Positions 50,715 through 59,682 are shown, counted from the stretch's first letter. The stretch is DNA of 64,000 nt from JACRGC01 sp041305345 (GCA_041305345.1 JBFYLP010000005.1:186001-250000); one strand, 5' to 3'. A program made the numbers and translations. The notes: a model not told the origin generated them from the letters alone.

Positions 50715-51252
50715 ATTTGAATTGGTTTCGACGGCTGACAGGGCGAGGCTGCTGGAGCACCTGCTCTTCCATCTGGAAGGGGAAATCAACTTCAACAGGA
50801 TCGCCAAGAAACTGGGGCTGGCTCGGAGCTTTGTATTCAAGTATGTCAAAATCCTGGGGAGGAACGGGATCGTGAGAAGGGGAAAAATCAGCGGCGATGA
50901 TGCATTTGTGAGGCAGATGAAGGTCATGATCAACTTGGAGAGGCTGAGAAGGGCCGGGATGGTCGGTCTTGTAAGGAAAAACATCCGCAAAGTGAGGGGT
51001 ATCGGGGTTTATGGCAGCTGGGCAACAGGGACAAATGCCGCGGAATCGGACCTGGACATCTGGGTCAAATTTGATTCGCAGCCGGAGGAGCTGGAAATTG
51101 CAAGGGCGAGGCACGTGATCGAAGGCAGAATCAAGGCGGATGTGGACATAACGGAGCTGACGCCTGAAAAGGTTACGGAATTGCGGGCGAAAAGTGAAAC
51201 GTTCTACTTTTCCCTCTTCCATTCAATAGTGCTGTTTGGCGAAGGCTTATGA
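50707..51252 (+). CDS. MNT-type nucleotidyltransferase with N-terminal HTH (antitoxin-like)
   Basis: 181 aa. Residues 8-60 are a winged-helix DNA-binding domain (INFNRIAKKLGLARSFVFKYVKILGRNGIV). Residues 98-150 are a minimal nucleotidyltransferase: GSWATGTNAAESDLDIWV holds GS at 103-104 and Asp115/Asp117, and KADVDITEL a third Asp. In known MNT-HEPN pairs the nucleotidyltransferase adenylylates and inactivates the HEPN RNase. Its own HTH suggests it also represses the operon at the upstream dyads. Leaderless start (TATA about 26 bp upstream). Overlaps the HEPN gene (ATGA). Confidence 0.87.
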   Translation: MGTFELVSTADRARLLEHLLFHLEGEINFNRIAKKLGLARSFVFKYVKILGRNGIVRRGKISGDDAFVRQMKVMINLERLRRAGMVGLVRKNIRKVRGIGVYGSWATGTNAAESDLDIWVKFDSQPEELEIARARHVIEGRIKADVDITELTPEKVTELRAKSETFYFSLFHSIVLFGEGL

Positions 51253-51668
51253 TTAACCTTGATGAATGCATGAAACAGGGTCTCATCAAAAGGGCTGCCC
51301 CCTCAGCCCAACGTGCAAGAGCACAGCTGGGTAAGGCGGAACTGATGCTCAGGGAAGGGAAAATCGCCCTGAAGGCGGATATTCCAAACCTTGCGCTTGT
51401 TGCGGCATATTCGGCGATGCTGGACGCTGCAAGGGCACTGCTTTTCAGGGATGGCTACAGGGAGAAAAGCCATGCGTGCGTTGTGAAATATCTTGAAGCC
51501 AACTATGCGAAGGAACTTGGGAGTTTGGTCCTATATTTCGACAAGTACAGGCAGCAGAGGCACAATACCCTCTACGAGGGGGAATATTTTTCTACTGGGA
51601 TAGACGCGGGGAATGCGATAAAAACAGCCGAAGAATTCCTAGGAAAAATAAAAAACATGATAAAGTGA
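51249..51668 (+). CDS. HEPN-domain protein (toxin-like)
   Basis: 139 aa all-alpha HEPN domain: AAYSAMLDAARALLFRDGY is the typical central helix and DKYRQQRHNTLYEGEYFS the C-terminal motif (Arg101, Arg104, His105), close to the Rx4-6H RNase motif, though spacing is shorter than canonical. Coupled to the MNT gene by ATGA. Probably an RNase toxin or RNA-binding partner kept inactive by the MNT protein. Its stop is 7 nt from the E2 gene, so pdhC may be co-transcribed. Confidence 0.85.
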   Translation: MINLDECMKQGLIKRAAPSAQRARAQLGKAELMLREGKIALKADIPNLALVAAYSAMLDAARALLFRDGYREKSHACVVKYLEANYAKELGSLVLYFDKYRQQRHNTLYEGEYFSTGIDAGNAIKTAEEFLGKIKNMIK

Positions 51669-51674
51669 GTATAT

Positions 51675-52907
51675 ATGGCGATGAATTTCAAGTTTCCGGA
51701 TGTGGGGGAAGGGATTCACGAGGGAAAGCTCGTGAAATGGCTCGTGAAGGAGGGCGATCCGATAAAAGCAGACGGAGTAATTGCGGAGGTGGAAACGGAC
51801 AAGGCGGTTGTTGAGATTCCTTCGCCGGAGAGCGGCACAATCCTCAAGCTTTACCATAAGGAGGGGGATACGATCAAGGTAGGGGAGACTCTTGCAACAA
51901 TTGGGAATCCGGGGGAGCAGATTCCGGTTGAAGAAGCAAAAACCCAGGCTGCACAAAAACCAATGGCGCAGGCACCAGTTCCTCCCGCAACTGCAACCCA
52001 GCCAATTGTTGTCACTTCGTCTATCGGCGTCATTGCAGCCCCATTTGTGAGGCAAAAGGCGAAGGAGCTGGGAGTTGATTTGAATCTCGTGAAGGGAAGC
52101 GGGCCGGGCGGAAGGATTTTAGTGGAGGATGTGGAAAAGGTCGCAAAGGAAGGCGCACCGGTTGTCAAGCCTGCCGAGTTTTCGGCGTTCCAAACGGATT
52201 TCTCGCAATTTGGGGAGATACAGAAGGTTAAAATTTCAGGGATTCGGAAGAGGACGGCGGAGGTGATGGCGCGCTCGAAGAGAACAGCAGCGCACGTGAC
52301 GCATTTCGATGAGGCGGATGTCACATTGCTAGCGAAAGTGAGGGAAGAGCTGAAGAAAATCGGCGAGCAGAAGGGAGTGAAAATCACGTATTTGCCATTC
52401 ATTGTGAAGGCGGTTGTGAATGCGCTTAAAATGCACGTGAAATTCAACTCCTCCTTCGACGATGCCAATGACGAGATGATTTTGAAGAAGTACTACAACA
52501 TAGGGGTCGCAATCGACACCCCGGACGGCTTGATTGTTCCCGTCATCAAGAATGCGGAAAGGCTGGATTTGTTCCAGATAGCTTCCGAGATCACAAGGCT
52601 CGCGAATGAAGCGGTTGCAGGGAAGATGAAGCTGGAGGATATGCGCGGAGGTTCGTTTACAATCACGAATGTGGGAAGCATCGGAGGCGAATTCTTCACC
52701 CCGATAATTTACCATCCGGATGTTGCGATTCTGGGACTTGGAAGGATCGGTGACAAGGTGGTCGTGGATGAGAATAAGAAGGCGGTGATTGCAAAGAGGC
52801 TGCCATTGTCCCTCTCGTTCGACCATCGCGTGATCGACGGCGCGGAAGCTGCAAGATTCGCCAACGACATCATCAAAATGCTCGAAAACCCGGAGGAGCT
52901 GAAGTAG
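51675..52907 (+). CDS. pdhC: Dihydrolipoamide acyltransferase (E2) of the PDH complex
   Basis: 410 aa. One lipoyl domain (residues 1-80, lipoyl-Lys in VETDKAVVE), an Ala/Pro-rich linker, a peripheral-subunit-binding domain (APFVRQKAKELGVDLNLVKGSGPGGRILVEDVE), and the catalytic domain with SFDHRVIDGAEAARF near the C-terminus. It passes acyl groups to CoA. The gene follows the HEPN gene by 7 nt, so it may be transcribed partly from the TA-like promoter. Confidence 0.94.
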   Translation: MAMNFKFPDVGEGIHEGKLVKWLVKEGDPIKADGVIAEVETDKAVVEIPSPESGTILKLYHKEGDTIKVGETLATIGNPGEQIPVEEAKTQAAQKPMAQAPVPPATATQPIVVTSSIGVIAAPFVRQKAKELGVDLNLVKGSGPGGRILVEDVEKVAKEGAPVVKPAEFSAFQTDFSQFGEIQKVKISGIRKRTAEVMARSKRTAAHVTHFDEADVTLLAKVREELKKIGEQKGVKITYLPFIVKAVVNALKMHVKFNSSFDDANDEMILKKYYNIGVAIDTPDGLIVPVIKNAERLDLFQIASEITRLANEAVAGKMKLEDMRGGSFTITNVGSIGGEFFTPIIYHPDVAILGLGRIGDKVVVDENKKAVIAKRLPLSLSFDHRVIDGAEAARFANDIIKMLENPEELK

Positions 52908-52977
52908 AACAATGCTGTTGGATTGATGGAAAAAACTGGCGTTCGAACGGAAATAAAATATTTTTGAGGTGTTATTC

Positions 52978-54405
52978 ATGGTAGTTGGGGAAGTTGCTGT
53001 TGAAACCGAAGTTGCCGTGATTGGGGGGGGACCGGGAGGATACGTTTGCGCAATTCGGCTCGCGCAACTTGGAAAGAAAGTGATGCTTGTTGAAAAGGAT
53101 CCCGAGGGGATGGGTGGCATCTGCCTCAACCACGGCTGCATACCCTCAAAGGCGCTCATACACGTAAGCAACCTCGCAGATTCGCTTAGCCATCTAAAGG
53201 AGTTGGGGATAAACGGGGCTGCTGCATCCGTTGATGCAAAAAAATTGCAGGAATGGAAGACAGGGATCGTTACTTCGCTTAGGAAGAATGTGGAAAATTT
53301 GTGCAAGCGCAACGGCGTCGAGGTGGTTTTCGGGGACGCGCATTTCGAGAGCTCGCGCAGGATTGGGATAGCTGGCAACCACGAAGTTGCCGCAATAGAG
53401 TTCCAGCAGGCGGTTATTGCATCGGGCTCCTCGCCAATCGAGTTGGGGGCCGCGCCATTTGACGGGAAAGGAATCATCAGCTCCACGGAATCGCTGCAGC
53501 TTACGGAAATACCTCCCGAACTCGTAGTGATTGGTTCGGGTTACATCGGAATTGAGAACGGGACGATGTATCGGAAGTTTGGAAGCAAGGTGACAATGAT
53601 TGAAAAGGGGCCTAATGTGCTGCCGGGCATCGAGAGGGACGTGGTGCTCGTTGTTGAGAAGCGCCTAAAGGAGCTTGGGATCGATGTGTTCACGAATGCC
53701 GAAGTGCAAAGTGTGAAGGAGGAGAACGGAAAAATGGTTGTGGCTGCTGTGCAGGCAGGCAAACCAATTAGTGTGTCTGCGGATAAGGTGCTGGTGTCAA
53801 TAGGCAGAAGGCCGAACACCGCCTCACTCAACTTGCAAAACACGAAGGTGCAGCTGGATGAGAAGGGGTTCATTAAGGTGAATGACAAGCTGCAGACGAG
53901 CGATGGGAGGATATATGCGATCGGGGATGTGGTCGGCGGAGCGATGCTCGCGCACAAGGCGTTCATGGAAGGGAAAGTTGCAGCGGAAGTGATTGCTGGC
54001 GGGGAGGTGTCGTTCCATAACAAGGCGATTCCTGCTGTTGTATTCTGCGATCCGGAAATTGCGTATGTTGGAATTTCGGAAACGGATGCGGTAAGGCTTG
54101 GAAGGAAGGTGAAAATAGGCAAGTTCCCATTCAATGCCCTTGGAAGGGCGCATACGATGGAGAACGTGGCGGGTTTCGTGAAGGTGATTGCCGATTTCGA
54201 CTCGGATGTGCTGCTTGGGGCGCAGATTGTTGGGGTCGAGGCATCCGACATGATTTCCGAGGCATCGCTTGCAATCGAGATGGGCGCACGGCTTGAGGAC
54301 CTTGCGCTGACAATTCACCCGCACCCAACGCTTCCGGAAGGGCTTGTAGAAGCCGCTGAGGTTGCGATGGGGAAGGCGATACACCTCTATTCGAAGAAGG
54401 CATAG
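52978..54405 (+). CDS. lpd: Dihydrolipoamide dehydrogenase (E3)
   Basis: 475 aa from ATG at 52978, with a GAGGTG site. FAD motif VIGGGPGGYVCAIR, redox-active disulfide GGICLNHGCIPSKAL (Cys-x4-Cys), NAD motif VIGSGYIGIENG, and the C-terminal HPHPTLPEG with the catalytic His. It reoxidises lipoyl-E2 with NAD+. Completes the PDH operon. Confidence 0.95.
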   Translation: MVVGEVAVETEVAVIGGGPGGYVCAIRLAQLGKKVMLVEKDPEGMGGICLNHGCIPSKALIHVSNLADSLSHLKELGINGAAASVDAKKLQEWKTGIVTSLRKNVENLCKRNGVEVVFGDAHFESSRRIGIAGNHEVAAIEFQQAVIASGSSPIELGAAPFDGKGIISSTESLQLTEIPPELVVIGSGYIGIENGTMYRKFGSKVTMIEKGPNVLPGIERDVVLVVEKRLKELGIDVFTNAEVQSVKEENGKMVVAAVQAGKPISVSADKVLVSIGRRPNTASLNLQNTKVQLDEKGFIKVNDKLQTSDGRIYAIGDVVGGAMLAHKAFMEGKVAAEVIAGGEVSFHNKAIPAVVFCDPEIAYVGISETDAVRLGRKVKIGKFPFNALGRAHTMENVAGFVKVIADFDSDVLLGAQIVGVEASDMISEASLAIEMGARLEDLALTIHPHPTLPEGLVEAAEVAMGKAIHLYSKKA

Positions 54406-54418
54406 GGTGCAAACACAA

Positions 54419-55051
54419 ATGGGCATAATAGCTAGGGAAGGGCGCAGGGAAGCGAAGTTTGTGCCAGGGAAGAAGCCGGCGCTATACCTTCCAATTGAAA
54501 GCCTGCATGCGGATTTGCAAAGGAATATAATCAAAATAAGCGCAAGATCGTTCAGCCTGGGTTCCCTCGCCGCGATTTCCCTTGGTGCCGGGCTGCCCTC
54601 CCTGAAGGCGTTGGCAGGCGAAATTGGTGCCGCGTTTGCAAAAAAAGGCAGCCTGACCCCGGCTAAAACGCTTTTGATATCAATGGGATTGATAGTTACT
54701 TCCGCTGCATTGAAAACAGGGAAAAAACATTATGCGCAGAGGAAGGGTTTGAAGGTTGATCTTGCAGGAAGAATTTCGGCACATATTGAAAACGCAAAAA
54801 AAAATGCGGCTACCCGGAAAAAACTCGAAGGCACTCCTTATGCGCTTATGCAAATAGGGAGCATTTTTAACAACGGCCACATCACGGAGCATAATGAGGG
54901 CAGTTTCGAAAAATTCGCATCGGCCTCGAAAGGGAGGCTATGGGTCGTGATGGATGGCAGGAAAAGGATGCTTGAATTGCACGTTGATAAGCCCAAATGG
55001 TCTTTTGGAAAGACAAGAATGAAGGCTGATGGGGCAAATCCATCACGTTAG
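54419..55051 (+). CDS. Hypothetical protein with basic N-terminus and two weak hydrophobic segments
   Basis: 210 aa from ATG at 54419, 13 bp after lpd, with a GGTG site. Positively charged ends surround two moderately hydrophobic stretches (about residues 42-65 and 83-97), so it may be membrane-associated. The C-terminal half is hydrophilic (SFEKFASASKGRLWVVMDGRKRMLELHV). Unknown family; its position suggests it is the last gene of the PDH operon. Confidence 0.6.
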   Translation: MGIIAREGRREAKFVPGKKPALYLPIESLHADLQRNIIKISARSFSLGSLAAISLGAGLPSLKALAGEIGAAFAKKGSLTPAKTLLISMGLIVTSAALKTGKKHYAQRKGLKVDLAGRISAHIENAKKNAATRKKLEGTPYALMQIGSIFNNGHITEHNEGSFEKFASASKGRLWVVMDGRKRMLELHVDKPKWSFGKTRMKADGANPSR

Positions 55052-55056
55052 GAAGT

Positions 55057-55803
55057 TCACCTCTGGAAGTTCCATTCCGTGGTCTTGTACTTGGTTTCGG
55101 CTAGCTGCCTTGCGGTGACGAGCTCGAATTCCGTCCAGCCGCCAAGCTCGAATTCCCTAGCTTTTGTAAAGCCGGCAAGAAGCGCATTGTAAGACGAATT
55201 CTTGTCCGTGATGCCGCATTTCTTCAAACTTGTCACCCTCTCCTCGGCGGAAGCAATCATCTTGTCTGAAATCTTTTCCTGCGAAACCTTAAGGAGGGAG
55301 AACATCCTCTTCACATCGACATCGAAAAGAACGGTGCCGTGCTGCAGAAGCACGCCTTGCCTCCTGGTTTGCGCATTTCCGGAAATCTTCCTTCCTTGGA
55401 CCGTAATGTCGTTGATGGGCTTGAACTCCGAAGCGATGCCAAGCTGCTGCAATGCATCGACTATCGATCCGCAAATCAGCTTGTATGAGGCAATGATGTC
55501 TTTGGGGAATATCATTTCGGGGGATATGATCGAATAGGTGATTTCGCCTTCAGAATCGTGGTAAACCGCGCCGCCACCTGTGCGCCTCCTTACAACATCA
55601 ATCTGCTGATTCCTGCATTCCTCCAAATTGACCTCGTCGGTGATCGACTGGTGGTAGCCTATTGAGACTGCGGAGGGCTCCCAGCCGTAGAATCTGATCG
55701 TATAGGGCACCTTTCCTTCAAGCAGAGCTATGGAGCACGCTTCATCAAGTGCCATGTTGGTGAACGCATCGTGCTTCTCGAATGGGATGACGCGCCATTT
55801 CAT
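55057..55803 (-). CDS. lplA: Lipoate-protein ligase A, catalytic subunit
   Basis: 248 aa from ATG at 55803, with a GTGAT site. RRRTGGGAVYHDSEGEITYSII and the Lys-containing QGRKISGNAQTRRQGVLLQHGT identify the LplA catalytic domain, which activates lipoate with ATP and attaches it to lipoyl domains. It lacks the C-terminal accessory domain, which is supplied as a separate protein by the gene just upstream. Together with LipA and PDH it closes the lipoylation pathway. Confidence 0.92.
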   Translation of the reverse strand: MKWRVIPFEKHDAFTNMALDEACSIALLEGKVPYTIRFYGWEPSAVSIGYHQSITDEVNLEECRNQQIDVVRRRTGGGAVYHDSEGEITYSIISPEMIFPKDIIASYKLICGSIVDALQQLGIASEFKPINDITVQGRKISGNAQTRRQGVLLQHGTVLFDVDVKRMFSLLKVSQEKISDKMIASAEERVTSLKKCGITDKNSSYNALLAGFTKAREFELGGWTEFELVTARQLAETKYKTTEWNFQR

Positions 55804-55821
55804 AAAAATCACATAAAAAAA

Positions 55822-56178
55822 TTAATCCTGCTTTGGTTCTGTTCTCGCTTGGGCATCCCTTGCCTGATTGCTTGCAACCTCCATCTCTTTCGCCCGTTTA
55901 ACAGCTTCCTTAAACGTAGCTGAGATCGCCCCAGGGGTGATGCCTATCATCTGTATGCCCTGCGAAGCTGCGAGCTCCTTCAAATTATCGGCAACTTTTA
56001 CCATGTCCGCATCCGGGGAAGTGGCATATAGCGCCTTTTCGATGATTTGCAGCGAGTCCTCGGGATGGATAAAGAAATCCCCGCTTATCTTCAACGATTT
56101 TATCCGCTCTCCTGCAAGCTCGAGCTCCATACGAAGAAGCTTACCACCCTCCACCTTTACGGCGATTTTTGCTCCCAT
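55822..56178 (-). CDS. lplB: LplB, accessory domain of split lipoate-protein ligase
   Basis: 118 aa from ATG at 56178, with a GAGGAT site. The segment LKISGDFFIHPEDSLQIIEKAL is characteristic of the lipoate-protein-ligase C-terminal domain, which in Thermoplasma is a separate protein (LplB) needed for full activity. It lies 18 nt before lplA. The C-terminal tail (EMEVASNQARDAQARTEPKQD) is likely disordered. Confidence 0.85.
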   Translation of the reverse strand: MGAKIAVKVEGGKLLRMELELAGERIKSLKISGDFFIHPEDSLQIIEKALYATSPDADMVKVADNLKELAASQGIQMIGITPGAISATFKEAVKRAKEMEVASNQARDAQARTEPKQD

Positions 56179-56203
56179 TTTTTTTAATCCTCGCAATAAG
56201 CAA

Positions 56204-56650
56204 CTAAGAAACCTTTTCCGCCTTTAGCCGTACCTCATTAATCACATCCTTGAGCGGGATTTTCCTTGCCTTTGCCACACGTTTGCAATCGTCATATTCA
56301 GGCGTAATCGTGCGGATGCCCTCCATTTCACTGAGTTTGGCTGGGATTTCGCCGAATTTGGTTTTCACGTTGATGATTTTCCTGCCAAGCTTGAGCCTTT
56401 CTGCCGGAAAAATCCTAATTCCAATTGTCGTCGTTTCCCGGAATATCAATTTTGCCATTTTTTCCTTGTCCTTTTGTTCGCAAATCACGCATAATTTTAT
56501 CGCAGGCCGACCCTTCTTCATTATGATGTTCTCAAGCCAGGCGTCTTTGGCGCCGTTTTCGAGCAGCAGCTCCAGCAGATAATCGTAAATCTGGGGGCTC
56601 AGGTCATCGATGTTCGCTTCCATCACCATTGCGCGGTCCTTTTGCATCAT
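56204..56650 (-). CDS. larC2: LarC2, C-terminal part of nickel-pincer cofactor nickel insertase
   Basis: 148 aa. VMEANIDDLSPQIYDYLLE and the GAKDAWLENIIMKKGRP block identify the C-terminal part of LarC (DUF111). Starts ATGATG overlapping the TGA of larC1, so it is made by coupled translation; in Lactiplantibacillus, LarC1/LarC2 are joined by a frameshift instead. LarC transfers nickel to the pyridinium-bis-thiocarboxylate cofactor using CTP. Confidence 0.9.
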   Translation of the reverse strand: MMQKDRAMVMEANIDDLSPQIYDYLLELLLENGAKDAWLENIIMKKGRPAIKLCVICEQKDKEKMAKLIFRETTTIGIRIFPAERLKLGRKIINVKTKFGEIPAKLSEMEGIRTITPEYDDCKRVAKARKIPLKDVINEVRLKAEKVS

Positions 56651-57360
56651 TTCTCACCGTAAATCACGTGCAGCACGTTAGGGTTTTCAAATTCGAAATC
56701 GCCTGCACCATAACCTTCCGAAATGATCCTCATTTCCGGCCTTTCGAAACGTTTGCAAAAATGCCTCACGATCGAAGCGCCGGTTGGAGTGACCTTTTCG
56801 CCTTCCCCGGCAGAATATGCAATGATTCCTTTTAATATCTCCCTTGTTGCCGGTGCCGGGACCTCGAATTCCTTCCCGTGGAAAACACGCTTCCCCGAGC
56901 CTACATTCAGTTGAGAAGAATAAACTTGCGCAATGCCCATTCTTTCTACTGCAATTGCCGCGCCTGCAATGTCCACGATCGAGTCTATTCCGCCAACCTC
57001 GTGGAACTCGACCTCCGAAATGAGCTTTCCGTGCACCCTTGCCTCCGCTTCCGCCAGAATGTGGAAAATTCCAAGGGCATCGTGCTTGATTTTCTCGGAA
57101 AGGGAGCTTTTTTGGATGATTCGAATTATGTCTGCGTATTTCCGGTGCTCGTGAGGATGCTTTTCATCCAGCAGGACATCGATCTTGGTTGCCTTGACCC
57201 CTTTCTTATCAACCTTGCGCTCAACTAACTTGTAGCCGGTTAAATTCAGCTTTTCCAATTCCGCCTTCAATGCATCAAAACTTAGGCCTGCATCTACCAT
57301 CGCGCCAAGGAACATGTCCCCTGCGATTCCGGAAAAGCAGTCGAGGTAAAGGATTCGCAT
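56647..57360 (-). CDS. larC1: LarC1, N-terminal part of nickel insertase
   Basis: 237 aa. LDCFSGIAGDMFLGAMVDAGL at the N-terminus, VEFHEVGGIDSIVDIAGAA and VPAPATREILKG, as in LarC/DUF111. Ends at TGA four bases into larC2. The His-rich EKHPHEHRKYADI loop may bind nickel. Fifty-four nt separate it from the upstream unknown gene in the operon. Confidence 0.92.
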   Translation of the reverse strand: MRILYLDCFSGIAGDMFLGAMVDAGLSFDALKAELEKLNLTGYKLVERKVDKKGVKATKIDVLLDEKHPHEHRKYADIIRIIQKSSLSEKIKHDALGIFHILAEAEARVHGKLISEVEFHEVGGIDSIVDIAGAAIAVERMGIAQVYSSQLNVGSGKRVFHGKEFEVPAPATREILKGIIAYSAGEGEKVTPTGASIVRHFCKRFERPEMRIISEGYGAGDFEFENPNVLHVIYGEK

Positions 57361-57414
57361 TAAAATTCGCCAGCATATTGAATATTCGATATTACAACCA
57401 TAATGACTTTAGCC

Positions 57415-58305
57415 TTAGGGACTGGGGATATAGGGATAATCGTACTGCTTAACGATCCATTTTTTTAACTTTACGGAGTATTTCGCCCGGTACATCTTAT
57501 GTGCGATGTCGGATTCGAAGTCAAAAATGTCTTTGTTTCCATTAATCATGGATTGTCCTTTTTTTATAAGTGCCTTAATTATGGGATCTGAACACGCAAT
57601 AATTCCCAATTCATTATAATAATCTCGCGCTATAGATTCTTCCCGCGAACGAAGATAATCTAGTGCTGCTGGGAATAGCCCGGGTGTTGACTTCAACCGA
57701 CCGATATCCGCCATTTCTTTTTTATTTCTTTTAACCCAACTGGCCATTCCCCGCTCTAATCTTTGAGAATGCGTTTTAAGTGCTTCTGGAATCGAGTGGT
57801 GGGCAGCGCCATATACTGCGCCAATTCTTAAATTGGTGCGGCCTTCAAGCCCATAGAGGTAGGGTATAAGGGCAAGTTTATAACCTGCTACCATATCCCT
57901 CAGGTATTGTTCTCCGCGATGCGGCCCTAGGCGTTTGCTTGAAAGCCATCGCAATACGTTATTAATTCCCTTGATCTTGCCGGGTTTTGCAAGTCGGATG
58001 GCATTTTTATGCCTCATCCCGTCCATGCTCAAATTTTCATTGAAATCTCCAAACCATAATTCAGTACCGCTCTTTTCGGCAAGTTCGACCGTTTTTTTAA
58101 ACCTTTCATTCGCTGCCTTTTCACGGAAACGGAACGATCTTTCATTCAACCATTTTGAAATTCCCTCCGGGTTTTTATTCAAATTTAGAGCTTCTAGATA
58201 TATCGCATCATAATCAGGTACAATTAATTGGTTGGGAGGGCGACTATGGTCCTCAAATTCTATGTCATAACGAGTATTTCCAATACGTTTGCTCCAAACT
58301 CCCAT
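57415..58305 (-). CDS. Hypothetical protein between larB and larC1
   Basis: 296 aa from ATG at 58305, behind an AGGTGATT site. No named family. It is AT-rich relative to the neighbouring lar genes. LWFGDFNENLSMDGMRHKNA, and RIGAVYGAAHHSIPEAL with a double His, could form a metal-binding or hydrolase-like site (TraB/EreA-like motifs come to mind, weakly). The position 9 nt after larB suggests it is translated with the operon, but AT richness hints at a later insertion. Confidence 0.65.
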   Translation of the reverse strand: MGVWSKRIGNTRYDIEFEDHSRPPNQLIVPDYDAIYLEALNLNKNPEGISKWLNERSFRFREKAANERFKKTVELAEKSGTELWFGDFNENLSMDGMRHKNAIRLAKPGKIKGINNVLRWLSSKRLGPHRGEQYLRDMVAGYKLALIPYLYGLEGRTNLRIGAVYGAAHHSIPEALKTHSQRLERGMASWVKRNKKEMADIGRLKSTPGLFPAALDYLRSREESIARDYYNELGIIACSDPIIKALIKKGQSMINGNKDIFDFESDIAHKMYRAKYSVKLKKWIVKQYDYPYIPSP

Positions 58306-58314
58306 TTCAATCAC

Positions 58315-58977
58315 CTACCTGTTAATTACGCTCGCAAAATAGCCTGCCCCGAAGCCGTTATCGATATTCACGACTACAATTCCCGGAGCGCATGAATTCA
58401 GCATGGTCAATAATGGCGCAACTCCCTCAAAATTGGCGCCGTAACCTACGGAGGTTGGCACTGCAATCACCGGCTTGTCAGTGAGGCCACCGACTACCGA
58501 AGCAAGGGCGCCTTCCATTCCGGCAACAACAATGATTACCGAAGCAGTCCTTAACTTATCGCTATTCGAAAGCAGCCTATGGAGGCCTGCAACGCCAACA
58601 TCAAAGAGCCGTTCGACCTTGCTGCCCATCACTTCCGCGGTGATTGCCGCTTCCTCGGCAATTGGAATGTCGGCTGTTCCGCCGGTTGCAATGAGAATTG
58701 TGCCTTTCTTTTGCGGGAGTTTTTGCGAAATGAGGTAGATGGCTTTAGCTTTCTCATTGTATTTGGCATCTTTTATGGTTTTCTTTACCTCGGAAAATAT
58801 TTCCATCGAGGCACGCGTGGCAAGGACATTGTGCTTTCTGCGTGCCAGCGAATTAAAAATTGCCCTAACCTGCTCCTTGGTCTTTCCCTTGCAGAAAATC
58901 ACCTCCGGAAAGCCCTTCCTTGCTGTTCGCTGGTGGTCTACTTTTGAAAAACCAAGATCCTCATAGGTTTGTTTCAT
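58315..58977 (-). CDS. larB: LarB, carboxylase for nickel-pincer cofactor
   Basis: 220 aa. AIR-carboxylase-like domain with TGGTADIPIAEEAAITAEVMG, MEGALASVVGGL and VPTSVGYGANF. It carboxylates and cleaves nicotinic acid adenine dinucleotide to start the pathway. An N-terminal region of about 75 residues (RKGFPEVIFCKGKTKEQV) is typical. Nineteen nt from the HEAT-like gene upstream. Confidence 0.94.
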   Translation of the reverse strand: MKQTYEDLGFSKVDHQRTARKGFPEVIFCKGKTKEQVRAIFNSLARRKHNVLATRASMEIFSEVKKTIKDAKYNEKAKAIYLISQKLPQKKGTILIATGGTADIPIAEEAAITAEVMGSKVERLFDVGVAGLHRLLSNSDKLRTASVIIVVAGMEGALASVVGGLTDKPVIAVPTSVGYGANFEGVAPLLTMLNSCAPGIVVVNIDNGFGAGYFASVINR

Positions 58978-58996
58978 TGGAATCCCTTCGAATTTC

Positions 58997-59662
58997 TTAT
59001 TTACCCTTATTCATCTTATTGAGCCAGTTTGTGGCAAGTTCCTTGTTATATCGGCTGAAATCGTTCTTAGCAATATCTTCCATAACCCGGACCAATTTGA
59101 GGTTCTTGCTCCCGCTAATGGCTGCGAGACCATCCACGACAATGGCTCGGTTTATCGTTGATGGCGGAAGCAATGCAAGGGCATTCAGCAAGGGGCCTAT
59201 CGCTGCCGTATGACTTATCTTGCCAAGGTAGTAAAGTGCGTCAATTGCAGCATGGCTTTTTTCACTCCCTTCACTACCGAGCGCCCGCATTTCCTCGTAA
59301 TCCAAGTTGCCGCGCTTTATTTTTTCCCTTATACGCTCAGATTCCAAATAATTTTTTTGAAAAGCTTTGCCCAAATGCCTGCATACTCTCGTTGGGGGCA
59401 AACCCCTTAGGACGGCCAGCATTCCCTCACGATGCTCAATGGTCGGGGAATATACCGCTACTTTTACCAGATGCTCAAAGACTTTCTCATCCTTTTTCCC
59501 CTTTGCAAGGTTTTTTGCAGCTATAAGGCTTCTATCGATGGTCTCAAGCATTGTTCGTTCGTTCATCTTGTTATCAATTTTCAAAACGGAGTATAATGCC
59601 CGGACTTGTCCTCGAAATTCTTTGGGCATTTTTCTAAGTTCCTCCGGAGTGCATTCGACCAT
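58997..59662 (-). CDS. Hypothetical HEAT-like helical protein in the lar operon
   Basis: 221 aa with repeated amphipathic helix pairs (AIDALYYLGKISHTAAIGPLLNALALLP, then STINRAIVVDGLAAISGSKNLKLVRVMEDIAKND), which read as HEAT or similar alpha-solenoid repeats. No motif for catalysis. It lies between larE and larB with gaps of about 20 nt. A protein-binding or scaffold role for the Lar enzymes is only inference. Confidence 0.65.
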   Translation of the reverse strand: MVECTPEELRKMPKEFRGQVRALYSVLKIDNKMNERTMLETIDRSLIAAKNLAKGKKDEKVFEHLVKVAVYSPTIEHREGMLAVLRGLPPTRVCRHLGKAFQKNYLESERIREKIKRGNLDYEEMRALGSEGSEKSHAAIDALYYLGKISHTAAIGPLLNALALLPPSTINRAIVVDGLAAISGSKNLKLVRVMEDIAKNDFSRYNKELATNWLNKMNKGK

Positions 59663-59682
59663 TTGATTCCCCTGAAGATAAA

